Below are positions 32,649 to 46,170 of a stretch of 64,000 bases of DNA, one piece after another (position 1 is the stretch's first letter; every line of letters starts with the position of its first letter). The notes beneath the pieces were generated by a model. It saw only the letters and a program-made list of their open reading frames with translations. It ran no database searches and was not told the origin of the DNA. The position numbers were made by a program, and so were the translations under genes. Source of the stretch: Cylicocyclus nassatus (taxonomy: Eukaryota > Nematoda > Chromadorea > Rhabditida > Strongylidae); contig CATQJL010000305.1 in the NCBI GenBank assembly GCA_958299035.1, forward strand, positions 32,501,733 to 32,565,732, written 5' to 3'.

Positions 32649-34429
32649 TACCGTATATATCCTGCCAATTTCTTTGCCGCCTCGCCTTCTTGGCCTCCAT
32701 CCGTTGCTTGTTGAAAACGTAAAATGTTCGGGAATTTCTTGGTAACAGCAGAAACGTGCATCAATTTCAAGCTCGAAGGTTCGCCTCTGTCAAATGTTCT
32801 CGCACTTTGTAAATTCAACTCAAAAAAGGCCGTGAGCGTTGTAAAACGATTTTGAGCGCGATCAACGACTTGCTGTTCTTCTCCCGCGACAAAATGAACG
32901 GTCTGATGTTCGGGTAGATGCACGGCTAATCTAAACACAGTATGAAATTTGTCTTGCATAGGATATCCAAAAACTCGATAGAGGGCTTGAGGAGGACAGA
33001 CATAGCGTGTGTCCAAATGCTGTTTATTTTCATCGATAGCGGAACTATCATCACCGCCTTCAATCGTAATCCGAGCTCGATCAGGTCCCTTGTATATGTA
33101 CCTATAGAGATACTTCACTGCAGATATCGTTCTACATATCTCGAGATCTATGTGACACTGGAATTTTGTGATAAGATACAAATTTGTTGAAAACCTACTC
33201 ATCACCGTATGCAACGCCATTGATAACAACACGGGTGCGGTCTCTCCTCCTGTATTTCGGGTAATCATCGAGCGCCAGAAAAGTCTGTCACTAACTGCTT
33301 TGGAAAATGTTTGAACATGATCCATTTCGCATACAGGTAAAAAATTAGGATCTTCAAGACCACATTTTTTGTGGAACAAAAGCTGGTGACAGCAGCATAT
33401 GCTTGCGGCTCTTCCTCTGGGCAGGGTATTTCCGCATACATTGCACTATCAACGTCAGTCGCCGTTTCTTTCATCCGTTTTTCATAATGATAAGCATATG
33501 GCAGTGCGGTAGGCCTCTTTTCTGGAATTCGATGACGTAAACGTATGCCTGTACCTCTTCAAGAAGGTGATTTTGAATAGATCCTCACAAAGTTGCCTTA
33601 GTTTTCCATAAAAAAAACTTCTGCGGTTAAATCCGGTCTATCGATAGCACTTTGTCCCTCGTAAAGGTTCTCCTAGATCTCTCGCCATTGCTGGTTACAG
33701 GTCATAGTGAGGAAGTACGTCGGCTTTCCAAAGCGCTACAATCGCCATGGCGTTCTGGTACGATTGCTGTATCGCTCTTGGACTACCAATATGCGATGAA
33801 GCCAGCACGATGCGCCTACCCGGAGGCCCGCTATGGTCATCTCCTGCCAAGTAGTCTTGCAGTCCTCTATATGAGTCTGCGCGAAGATTTACTTGATGTG
33901 TTCTTTGATAATTTAGTTGATTTTGCTCGATCTTGACGTAGGCATCGTCTGCAAATTGTTGAAACAACTTTGCATGGAGAATTGGATTGAAAGTATCACG
34001 GATTGAGAATAGGTAGGAGTAGTATTTCATTTGCGTAATCCGTACTCCTCTGAAATCCGCTAGACTTGGATCTCACCCACCTCTACCTGTTGGGAACAAA
34101 AGCGGGTACGTGAGCGGATCACACCTTTTGTCGATACCGCTTATTCTCATTGAAGAATTTCCTTCGGAACTTCGCAAATGAACGGCGAGGCTTCTAGTAG
34201 AGGGCACATCGTTGTCATCGCCAACGTAGACGACGGCAACTTCATTGCTTGTTGGAACGGCGTACCTTCTCCTAGAAACACCCCTTTCTCTGTTTTCGTC
34301 AAATACCATTCTGATCACGGTAGGCTGCCGGTTTTCAAGCCTTGCTGACTCTTCCTCAGCCTCACTCATCATTTTGAAGGACTGCGCGTAGATATTATTA
34401 CAGGCAAACCATTCGCTCAAAAACGTCAT
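32606..34429 (-). pseudogene. Helitron Rep and N-terminal domain, frameshifted
   Basis: Frames 34429-34073, 34030-33695, 33474-33265 and 33379-32606 follow in order. RCDPLTYPLLFPTG and KYYSYLFSIRDTFNPIL mark the Helitron-like N-terminal domain. The Rep part carries KYLYRYIYKGPDRA (about 33085-33125) with the two tyrosines expected for the nicking and strand-transfer site. The His-x-His motif may correspond to FQCHIDLE (about 33145-33165), which is incomplete. Frame changes near 33300-33480, 33480-33700 and 34030-34073 make it non-functional. The Rep nuclease would cut one strand at the element ends. It could once have mobilised the small Helitrons at 10306, 12090 and 18398, but no shared termini were found to prove this. 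Confidence 0.85.
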
Positions 34430-34681
34430 TGATCCTGGATCGCAGTTCTTGTTCTGAGCGTTTCCCGAGCGTTGTTGTGCTGCTAGCTCAGTATCTAATA
34501 CATAAACTTGGCCGTACCGCCTGTCTTCACCTGGATTGGGATGTAGGGGACCAATCCGATGATATATTTGGCCATGAATTCGTAGCAGTACGGTCCTCGA
34601 CCCTGCGGCACATTAACTTGCGCGCCCTTGGAGGCCATGGCTAAAGCTGAGTTAAAATTTCTAATATTGCTGAAGCAGTTG

Positions 34682-35696
34682 TTACGGCGCGTTCTCGTTG
34701 CTGTAGCAACGATGAAGGCCCCAAAAAAAGACCCGTATCAAAGTAGGGAATTCATCGAAAAACTCCAGAGAAAAATGTCCAAACTCACAGCAGTCAGCAA
34801 ACGTATCAGCGTGCTGTTGTTTTACCTCGAAGCCGAAATGTAGCGCTCCGCAATGTGAGCAACGATAGTCAAGACCTCCCAAGCTGTTCATGGTTGTCAT
34901 GCGCTGTCTGAGTGCTATTCCGAGATTACGAACAACATTACGACGCTGACGATTCATGTTCGTTGCTGCATCCCACGCCTCTTGGTTTTCATTTTCACGC
35001 TGACGTTCGGGATTTTATAGCAGATCACCTACTTCTTCTTCCCCGTTCTCATGCAGTCGACGCAGTCTATGCCGCACCGCATCCCTTCTTTGGCGCTCAG
35101 CGCCCTCCTCACGCGTCTCATTCTGCAGTAGTCTCTGCTGGCACTGATTTTGCATCAATAGACGCTGTTCACGATCTCCTGCACTTTCAACTTGTCGGCG
35201 CCTCTGCTGACGCTCAGCATTCGCGGAAAGACGTTCAGCACGGTCCTCGGTATCATTTCCGACGACGTCTTTGTTAACGTTCAGCATTCGCTATCGTTCA
35301 GCACGGTCCTCACTGCTTTCGTTCTGGCGACGTCTTTGTTGACGCTCAGCATCCGCTAATAGCCGTCCAACATGGTCCTCACTGCTTTTTCGTTCTGGCG
35401 ACGTCTCCGTTGACGCTGTGGGTTAGCAAAACGACGTCCAGCATTCTCGGTGACAATCTCAGATTCACGTGACTCGCGGTGACGTTGCGAATCGTCTTCG
35501 CGTCTAATGGAGCGATGCTCAGCGTCTTCATGCTGCCGCGTGAGCTGTTGACGTGGTGCATCTGCATCCCGCTGCAAAGCACGTTGCGCTTCTCCTCCAG
35601 CAGTGCGGTAATTCCTTTAACGGTCGGCATTCGACGCATAAATGCGTGGACGCCCACGTCTACGGTTTTCTGGTTGCTGGTTAAGTTCCATTTCAC
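34682..35696 (-). pseudogene. Helitron N-terminal zinc-binding and basic coiled region
   Basis: The frame 34957-34682 carries YRCSHCGALHFGFE and ADCCEFGHFSLEFF, the CxxC...CC zinc-like motif placed before the Rep domain in animal Helitrons. Upstream frames (35287-35015, 35577-35356, 35696-35379) are highly charged Arg/Glu/Gln stretches (for example RAERLSANAERQQRRRQ) in repeated blocks of about 60-70 bp, again typical of the N-terminus of these proteins. Between 34430 and 34682 conceptual translation shows GRGPYCYEFMAKYI-like sequence with stops. Confidence 0.75.
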
Positions 35697-37866
<2,170 letters not shown>

Positions 37867-38554
37867 AATTACCTTTATATATAAAAATAGTGTAGAATAT
37901 TGTACTACCCTAAATTCACGAGTATAAGACGGGGGAGGGAAGGAGTGATTTACTTATAAGAACTATAAACAAGACACGGTGAGGGATTTCGCGAGCAAGG
38001 AACTATATATAAATTTAGTGCTGCATATGGTTTGGGGGTAACGTGCGGCATAGATTTCGCTTACAATATGCAAGGCGACTGAGCGGCTCGCTCAAAATCG
38101 AAAAAGTGTTATACTCTTGAAATTGAGTAAATTAGGTTGATGCAAAATTTTGTCAGTTCTTTGAAATGATCCGTAGATCCTCTACACGAAGACAGAGAAC
38201 TACTTTGAGCGTTATCTGATGCAGAATTTTTTGGTTCTTCCAGAAGCTATGATCTGAGTGCGTACGTTGATAAAGCTCAGAGATAATCGCTGGAAATTCC
38301 ATTCTTTCCTTTAAAGCATAGAGCAAACTTTCTCCAACTGAAACAATTTTTTGCAGTTCTGTGGCTTGCCTTTCAGAATTTCTAAAATATTTTTGAAGTG
38401 ACCAAAATCTATATTCGGCCTATTCTAAACTCGTAAAACATGAAATGTAAACAGCTTTCGTACCAGAAGTTTGTGGGGAAATTTGCAGTATTTCTGAATT
38501 TCACAAATGCGCACTGACGTACCCCTCATCTCTAACTTTGATCAACATCCAGAG

Positions 38555-39960
38555 AATCGCCGGAAATAGGCGACCATGCGATTTATAGGCAAGCGGGCAC
38601 TGGAAAAATAGACCGCTGATTTCTCGCGGTCAGTTTTCGTAAGAGTTTTGGGCAGAGATTTTTTACAGATTAGTTGCGTTGCAGTGGCTACATAATCTTC
38701 TCCTGGGATATGCAAAGTTGTTGGCGGCCTCACGGTCCTTTGTGAAGGACTAGACAGCCCGTAGGTATCTTTCACTTGAATAACTAAACCAACGGTGACA
38801 TCTCTGCTATTAGAGTCTTACCCTTGCTCGGCTTACTCCCGAAAATGCATTACAAGAGTCAGAGCGCTTGCTGGAGGTTTGGCCAGCGTTCGCTGAAAGA
38901 AATTATTTGATTAGGGCCTTCACAAAATTCTGTACTGCTCAACAGTAAAGGAAGTCCCGCTCGCTGGAGTTCTGGCCACGCCAAAATTTGGCTGACCGCT
39001 TGAAAGAAAGCGCGATCGCGGTCCGCCTGCTTCGGCGGTTACCTGAGCGGTAAATAAAGGTTCGTTTTCATCAACGTAATCGGTACCCGACAACGTGGAA
39101 AGGTATTTGAAGGCTTGGTCCCACCTCAGACAAAACACTGCAATGTACTTTTATTCGGGTAACCACAGGGGGTAGGCGGCCATGCGATTATTGGGCTAGC
39201 GGGCACCAGAAAAATAGTTCGCTGATTTAATGCGGCCCGCTTGCAGAAATTTATCCTAATTTCACGCGTACAAGGCGCGGGGTGGTCCTAGCTTTCATCG
39301 AGCTACTCAGCCGCCCCAACGTGTACTAAGAAGCGATCCTTATGCCGCACGATTCGTCAGGCAAAACGCAGCACGGTATGGGGTTCCTTTGGTTGCGAAA
39401 TCCTTTGCCGTGTTCGGGCTGATCGATGAAAGCTAGGACCACCCCGCGCCTTGTACGCGTGAAATTAGGGTAATAGAATTTTGGCCAATTTTTAGTCGAT
39501 TGCTCGGAGAACAATTGCGGTTTTCTCATAGATTAGTTGCTGCGCAGTGGCCGCATTCTCGTGGACACCCCGCGAGAATATGCAAAATTACTGGGGGCGC
39601 ACGATCCCTTTGTGAAGGACCGCACAGCCCGTAGGTACCCTCCGCTAAAAGCAGGTACCCCAAACTTGGGTAATCAAGCCATCGATGACAGCTCTGCCAC
39701 ATAGAGTCTCATCTTTACTCGGCGTACGCCCAAAACTGCGTTAAATGAGTCCGAGCGCATGCTGAACGTCTGGCCAGCGCTCGCTGAAAGAAATAATTTG
39801 CCGAGCGCTCGCAGAAGATGCTGTGCTGCTGCCCGCTGGCAAAATATACAGTAAAGGAAGTACCGCCCGCCAAAAGTTTGGCCACGCCCCAAAATCTGGT
39901 GACCGCCTGCAGAAAAGCGCGAGTTTGCGGACTGCCTGCCCCGGCGATCATCTGAGTAGG
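38555..39960. repeat. diverged tandem duplication of an unknown ~500-560 bp sequence
   Basis: Copy A (about 38555-39052) and copy B (about 39168-39960) share ordered blocks: GCGACCATGCGAT / GCGGCCATGCGAT, TGTGAAGGAC...ACAGCCCGTAGGTA, GGCCAGCGYTCGCTGAAAGAAAT, and CAGTAAAGGAAGT. Copy B is longer mainly because the MITE at 39254-39470 is inserted in it. No coding potential is evident and the sequence matches no family I recognise. Confidence 0.75.
39254..39470. mobile_element. 217 bp MITE, CCCTAATTTCACGCG family
   Basis: TCCTAATTTCACGCGTACAA at the left is mirrored by TTGTACGCGTGAAATTAGGG at the right. TA flanks both sides (39252-39253, 39471-39472), fitting a Tc1/mariner-type TA target. The inverted similarity extends through GGCGCGGGGTGGTCCTAGCT and beyond. 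A second copy of nearly the same length is at 62789-63004. Its insertion into copy B of the duplication, but not copy A, shows it came later than that duplication. Confidence 0.85.
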
Positions 39961-40303
39961 CGCCCGATGTCGAATTTATCAAAGTTGAATCTTGTCGAAA
40001 ACTGAGACCGATAAACATTTTCACCGTGTAAACCTAGCACTGGCATAACATTAAATAAAATCTTTGTTGTGTCGTCTCGCGAACATTTGATCACATATGA
40101 ATGAGTTTTTAGATAGATAGCAACGAAAACTAAAAAGAAGCAACGGTGGGAGAGTACCGCTTTGAGGTACCCCACTACTACAACAGTAACAATCTGAGCA
40201 TTTATGTCCAATACGCACTGTCATGCGCAGGTGCGAGTTAGCAAGGAAACAAGAAAACCCCGTACAACTTCTGCCAACTTGTGAATAAGCTTGCTATGGT
40301 CTA

Positions 40304-41186
40304 CAGTACCGCTCACAGAATGTGCAAAATTTCCGTGATTGTCGCGAAATTCCGCAAAGTTCGCGAAGTTTCGCGAAATTCCAGGAATTTCGCAAAATTT
40401 TCAGAATTTTGCGACATTCACGGAAATTTTACACATTTTGTGAGCGGTTTTGTGTAGTAACATCGTAAGTTGGCGGGGCTTACAGTTCACAGCTAAAAAG
40501 CGAAAAATCGATATCTTGAAGGCTAGTAAACCACCAAATCCTCAGAAATTGATAGAATCGATATTCTGAAGGTTTCGAAATCTCGAAAACTGACAAAAAT
40601 CGATATCCCAAAAATCGTCAAAGTTGATAAAATCGATGTTTTGAAGGTTGCGAAATCCCGAAAATCGACAAAATCGATATTCTGAAGGTTGTAAAATCTC
40701 GCAAATTGACAAAAATCGATAAAATCAATATTCTGAAGGTTTCGAAATCCCTAAAATTGACAAAAGTCGATATCCCAAAAATCGACAAAATCGATAAAAT
40801 CGATATTGAAGGTTGTGGTTTCGAGGTTTCGAAATTTCGGAAATCGATAAAATTAGCGAAAAACTAAACGAAAAATTCGAAAAACTCCATAATAAGCTCA
40901 TTTCCAGTGCTTTTACACTGCTGAAACTCCTCCAAGCAAGCTCCGCCCACTTTATACCCCACATCACGGTCAAAGTTAAAGAAAATAAGAAAAATTAAGA
41001 AAAAATAAAGAAAAATAAGCGAAAATCGCGTTTTTCCAGCCCTATTTACCTCCTTTCTAGCCGTTTTCCGGAATCTCGCGAAATTCCGGAAAGTTCGCGA
41101 AGTTTCGCGAAATTTCAGGAATTTCGCGGAATTTTCGGAATTTCGCGACATTTACGAAAATTTTGCACATTTTGTGAACGGTATTG
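40304..41186. mobile_element. fold-back element with CAGTACCGCTCACA ends, 883 bp
   Basis: CAGTACCGCTCACAGAATGT at the left pairs with ACATTTTGTGAACGGTATTG at the right, and TA flanks both ends (40302-40303, 41187-41188). The left about 150 bp (40304-40456) is itself a palindrome rich in TTCGCGAA words, and so is the right about 150 bp. Between them lies a tandem array of about 60-70 bp units with AAAATCGATATTCTGAAGGTT (about 40490-40860). Its ends resemble those of 46171-48189 (CAATACAGCTCA). Non-coding; Tc1/mariner-like by the TA target (inference). Confidence 0.75.
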
Positions 41187-41239
41187 TATCTTTTCAAAGG
41201 CTTAAAGAACGATATGCGATGTCAACTGATTGTTAGTTC

Positions 41240-42160
41240 CTGAGTGTAGTGATCCAGTCAAATGCGACAATAGAAAGTAAGGTTGTAGTGGAACATCCAG
41301 GAAAAAAGCCGTGTTGCTTGAATCTTGCAGATAATCTTTTCAAAGACTTTAACAGTGGCTGGCATGATGCTAATAGGGCGAAAGTTTGACAGTGCATTAC
41401 TAAGCACTTTTTGAGACTTGCAATGACTAAGAGTTTTTTTCGGATTTTGTCATGATTCCAGCAGTGGAGAACACATTGGAAATTTGAGAACTAGTCTCAA
41501 AATGCGCACGCTTTTCTCATTTGAGAAATGTCGTCATATGTATGAGTGATGTTAAGCCTCAATTTCTTCAAACATAAATACTCCAAGTGTGAAAGAACAA
41601 AAGACTTGCAAAGGCGCTTCAAACAGTGAATTAGTTTTCAACTACGGAGAAGTACAAAAAAAGCATAAGCTCATTCAGAGCATCAACCTGCTCAGAAAAT
41701 CTAATTACAAGCTTCGAAAGAATAATGACTCCCAAATGTTGAGCTAAGCAGCACAGTCTGTACTTCTGTTCAAATTATCACAACTGTATAACCGTATATT
41801 TCTATATCATTTGCGCATAATTACGTATATATTTCATAAAACGTCCGGAAGATGACAGATCAAGCGTTTATATAAGGAACTGCAGAGGCAACATAGTTTC
41901 TCCCTGGGAATCACTGCTTACACAAGAACATGCATAAAAATTGTTTCGCAAACTTTGATTATTATACAGCGATTGTGCAGACAGTAAGTAAACCAGTAGG
42001 GGACCATAAACACCAACCGCTTTGATTTATGAGATGCTAGAGTGACAGGCCTTGTCAAACGCTTTGTATAAATCAATATAGAGTACATCCATTGCCATTA
42101 CTACTGTATTTCTGTTTGACCCCGCAGAGTGCAAAGTGACTGATGCAAAATCTATCGAAA
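41240..42160 (-). pseudogene. relic(s) of a CR1/Jockey-like LINE reverse transcriptase
   Basis: Minus-strand translation shows MDVLYIDLYKAFDKACH (motif A) near 42055-42105, then GPLLVYLLS, LPLQFLI and SGRFMKYI...YAQMI, where functional copies have YADD-like sequence, at about 41820-42010. A second piece near 41300-41400 reads NFRPISIMPATVKVFEKII and a CSTTTLLSIVAFDW-like block. The FRPIS motif should precede motif A but lies downstream, so two truncated copies or a rearrangement are present. Stops and frameshifts throughout. Confidence 0.65.
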
Positions 42161-42711
42161 CAACAAAAACACGCAGGGAGTAGATGTCTACACGAATCGG
42201 GACGTGCGATACAAGTTCAAGCTGTACACGGTTAAGCAGATGTTCCAGCTCCAGTTGTTGCTTCTGTTATGACCTGTTATGACCATATGTACAATATCCA
42301 AGCATTAATTATCGACTTGACGGTCCAGTTCAAAATCAAACTTTGACTGAGCCTGTACCCGAAAAACGCCGGACGCCTTCCGTTGTCACTGTATACTCTC
42401 TCGACTTCAATCCCTTTCCTTTTTCATCCACGAAACTCCGTCGCATAATTCGCAGTTGTTCCTGCAAAATACTCGCACTTGGAAAAGTAAGAGGTTTTAA
42501 AGCTAAGGCATGTCAAAAATGTTTGTATAGAGCTCTGTATCTGTTGAGGCGGTTCTAGCAGCTCAAGAATGGAAGTGATTCCATGCACAAAATACCTTAT
42601 CTACCGCACGAGTAGGGCTTGCGGATAGCCACATAATCAAAAATTAGAACTTTGTAAAAAAACCTTTTCAAAAAAAACGGACCTAGAAATGCTTACTATA
42701 TAAAAAATGTT

Positions 42712-42932
42712 TGTAAAGGATGGACGCCGTGGCACCTATAGGCGATGATTATTGAATTTGATCTTGACCATGTACTTTGTACCGTGGCGGCTATAAATAA
42801 GACCGCCCGGCCATTGTTTTAGTCATTGTTATTGTCTGTTATTTCTAGTCCTCTAATAAATTTTTCTATTACTCTCTCGTTCCCCACCTGGACATCCGCC
42901 CTCGCACTAACGAACCCGGTTAGTGCGTGACA
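42712..42932 (+). repeat. 5' LTR
   Basis: TGTAAAGGATGG...GTGCGTGACA. It contains TATAAATAAGA (about 42793-42803), a likely core promoter, and CTAATAAATT (about 42852-42861), a likely polyadenylation signal. The first bases differ from the 3' LTR by C to A. Confidence 0.9.
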
Positions 42933-43283
42933 TGGGGGCCGAACCGAACCAACCCAACCCCGCCGATAAGACCGCGTAAGCGGAAAAGGCGAGTATCCTG
43001 CCTATATCAGAGGCAGTGTATATCCCCGATTCAAAGAGGAGCTCGTTGTGTGGCACATCGAGCTTTCTCAGAGGACCGGAGGAGGGTGTCAGTTACACCG
43101 CGGTCTACCTCTACAAGGGAGCAGCGGCGCGTGTACCGTATACTGACAGGTCCCTCTTGGTCAAGGGGTATACTTTGTGGCTTGTATCAGCTACACTGCA
43201 AGACCCAGCCTAGAGGGAGGCGGGGTATACGCGTGTGTACCGTGAGCTGATACATCATCGAAATTGAATTTGTGCTGCAGGTG

Positions 43284-45374
43284 ATGCACAGAACATTGGA
43301 TTTAAATAAAGCTCTATCTCGTACAGATATTGAGCTTGAATTGTTTTCATCGAAGAAGCCGATGGACACCATGCAGAAAATGCCGGAGTGTCAGAAAAGG
43401 GTTCCGCACACAATCCCGTCGATCGAGGGTGAGGTCGCACAGGCAGATATTGCGGAGGTGTTGGCAGCAATGGCCCTTCCAGAGGTTGAGCTCTATGGAG
43501 ATCCCCAAGGAAGGAACTTCGATGATTTTGTCTGCAGATTCATAATGAAGTATGGTAGACTTGGACTGCATAACGACATGCTAGTACATCTTTTTCTGTC
43601 TAAATTGGACGGATATCCTAAGGCAGTGGCCGAAACAGTATCAGCAAGGATACGGGAGAGTACGTTCGAAGAAATTGTAGAAGCACTGCGAAATACATGG
43701 AGCATAAATGAGTCTGCTGATCAAATGACTGCGTATGTACAACTCAAACATCTGCGGATGACAAAGGACATTACAGCCTTCTGTCTTGAGTTAGAGAGGC
43801 TTACGCGGTTAGCGTACCCAGACACCACAGACAAGCAGCTCTCATGGATAAGGGCTGCAGAATTGGTTTTGCAGTTGAGGGACTGGCCTGAATACTTCCA
43901 GATGTTCACCACCGTAGAGACAGCGCCGAGGGAACGCGCGTATGAGCTGGTGAAAGCTATGGCGCTGCGCTGCGAACGTAGCAGGGAGTTGGCTGTGGCG
44001 GTGCAACAAAGCACGGAACAAGTCGTGCTAAATGCATATGCCGATACATCCGTTAGCGAGAGCCAGACTCCAGTTGTGGAAAAAAATTGTGTTATGCAAG
44101 ATACTTTGGCAGCATCTTGCAAAAGGTGGCCACGCTGTTACAACTGCAACAAACCAGGACATTATAGTCGCGAGTGTGGCAAAAGGAAAACCTCAGAGTC
44201 AGCAAAGAAACTTGAGCAGTGCCCAAGTAACTTTACGGCATCTTTGGATCGATGGATTTGCAGCTCGGCAAGGACGCGATCAAGGAAGAATCAGCTGTTT
44301 GGGAAGCAAATGGTGCTAAATGTACGTTTGCTAGGATTGTTTCGAAGAGCTGTGGTAGATACAGGCTCTCAAATCAGCATCATCCCCCTGAGATTGCTAA
44401 TGACGAGCATGAGAAAGGGATTTGATCTGAACGCGGACGTTGAAGAAATCCCGATTCAGCAGTTACCTTCCGCATACGATGCCTCCGGGAAACGGATAAA
44501 GTTCAAGGGAGCGGTGAAGCTCACCTTGTAAGTCGAGAGTGGCACCAAGCACAGAGTAGCCTTCTTCGTTACAGAGGGAGGAGATGGCAGAGTTGTGCTC
44601 GGAACAAATGCGCTACCGCAACTTGGGCCATCTATCGCTGATTTGAGAAACACTCATAATGGCACAAGAAGGACAGTTGTCGAAAAATTCGTCCAAGTCG
44701 GTGTTCCAAGAAAACGGAAAAAGCGGAAACAACAGCTCGAGACTGCATCGCTAATCGAGATGTCTCCTAATCGTAAAGGAGTACGGGAAGAGGTCGCGAA
44801 CTGTAAAGTAGCCTCGAGTACAAAAAGCAGGAGCAGTCGCTCTCAGCACGACGTTAACTTGGCAGGGGCCAAGCTCACCGTGGCGGGGGAGAACACGAGG
44901 ATCTGCAATCCTGTGCGGTCCCTAGAGCGACAGCTCAAGAGAGCCAAGAGAGGCAGGTTGTCAAAAGCCGCCAGGAATCGATTAAATCGAAATTCACAAC
45001 GCTCTAGCTTAGGAAATGACGTGAAGACAACCGAATCTGGTGCTGAATCACGTACTAAGAGCCACAAATATCACATTAGACCCCTTAATTCTATTTTCAG
45101 GTATAGTCGTAGGTGGATGCAAGGACAACCTCTTGATTTGGTAGATGATTGCCACGATGCGGGTAGCCAAGGTGGAAATCGGCCATCAATGGTGCAACAG
45201 CACTCCTTTTATGGAGGTGGGAGAAGACCTGTCGTCAGTTTCCTGGTCTCCAAGGGTCAAGACGCGAGAGTTGTCAATCCTCACTATGCACAAGTCAAGA
45301 GTCGGGACGACTCTTACCGACGGAGGGGCATGTCAAGGATGGACGCCGTGGCACCTATAGGCGATGATTATTGA
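43284..45374 (+). pseudogene. gag-protease of LTR retrotransposon, one in-frame stop
   Basis: ATG at 43284 opens a frame to a TAA at 44529-44531. The same frame continues beyond it to 45374, just inside the 3' LTR. The Gag part is alpha-helical and about 270 residues (FDDFVCRFIMKYG...). A zinc knuckle follows, CYNCNKPGHYSREC (CX2CX4HX4C, about 44136-44177). Next is a retropepsin with VVDTGSQISIIPL (about 44350-44390); after the stop come VLGTNALPQLG (about 44595-44630) and a basic Lys/Arg-rich region. The single stop inside the protease suggests either mutation or readthrough. The Lys-rich region after the protease is not recognised. Confidence 0.85.
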
Positions 45375-45551
45375 ATTTGATCTTGACCATGTACTTTGTA
45401 CCGTGGCGGCTATAAATAAGACCGCCCGGCCATTGTTTTAGTCATTGTTATTGTCTGCTATTTCTAGTCCTCTAATAAATTTCTCTATTACTCTCTCTAT
45501 CCCCACCTGGACATCCGCCCTCGCACTAACGAACCCGGTTAGTGCGTGACA
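45331..45551 (+). repeat. 3' LTR
   Basis: TGTCAAGGATGG...GTGCGTGACA, 221 bp, nearly identical to the 5' LTR. Confidence 0.9.
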
Positions 45552-45555
45552 TGTT

Positions 45556-46168
45556 CATTTTTGCGTGTGTCTTTTTGGGTAGGAGGCTTTTGAGTTGATG
45601 CGAGTGATCCTATATCATCTGCATCCCCGTTGCCCACCGTGTTGCATGTTGCACGACGGGTGCGAGCGATTCGTCGTCGTAAGCGACTGTTGGCCAGCAT
45701 TTGCGTATTGCATAAGGAACCCTTGAAACGCTCTGAAGGACGTCATTAGAGATCTCCGTATACATTTTCTGAACATCGCGTCTACGGTCTTCCTCGTACG
45801 CGTTTGATGTCATCCTGTTTCTTAAGACCCTCACCCAATTGTCGTCAAAACGCACTATGTGTCGGGCCAGAGTCGAGCAGGATGTGTGGCATACAACTGC
45901 CGGATACGACCCCCCCCCCCTTCCACCAGCTCATCGTTTGCCTTTCACAGGCGTGACATAAAGGCTCTACCAACACAATTAGCAACAAATTCGTAACTAT
46001 CATGTCAAATAATCCCCATAGCCAAGATTTAGCAAATGCTTTTTTTCAGTACTGGGCCATCTAAATAAAGTGACCATTCTCAAACTGATTAGCTAGACTT
46101 CAAAAGTGAATTAGCTAACTCCTTTTGTACTCATTACGAAGCACTAGTCGCTGTTTACCCATATCATG
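45556..46168. other. no gene recognised
   Basis: An 81-codon minus-strand frame (45855-45610, ...MTSNAYEEDRRRDVQKMYTE...) has an ordinary amino-acid composition but no domain I know. A C-tract occurs near 45910-45920. Confidence 0.35.
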
Positions 46169-46170
46169 TA

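Larger units (their letters stand above)
42712..45551 (+). mobile_element. LTR retrotransposon, non-autonomous (2.84 kb)
   Basis: Two 221 bp LTRs (42712-42932 and 45331-45551) with very few differences, TG...CA ends, and a 4 bp target duplication TGTT on both sides (42708-42711, 45552-45555). A primer-binding-site-like TGGGGGCCGAACC starts at 42933. A purine tract (GGAGGGG) sits just before the 3' LTR. The inside codes for Gag and a retropepsin only; no reverse transcriptase, RNase H or integrase motif is visible. It is therefore an internally deleted or naturally non-autonomous element. Near-identical LTRs suggest a recent insertion. Confidence 0.9.

Noticed and set aside
43012..43260. Short frames between the 5' LTR and gag as separate genes
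   Set aside because: They lie in the leader of the LTR element and have no family features.
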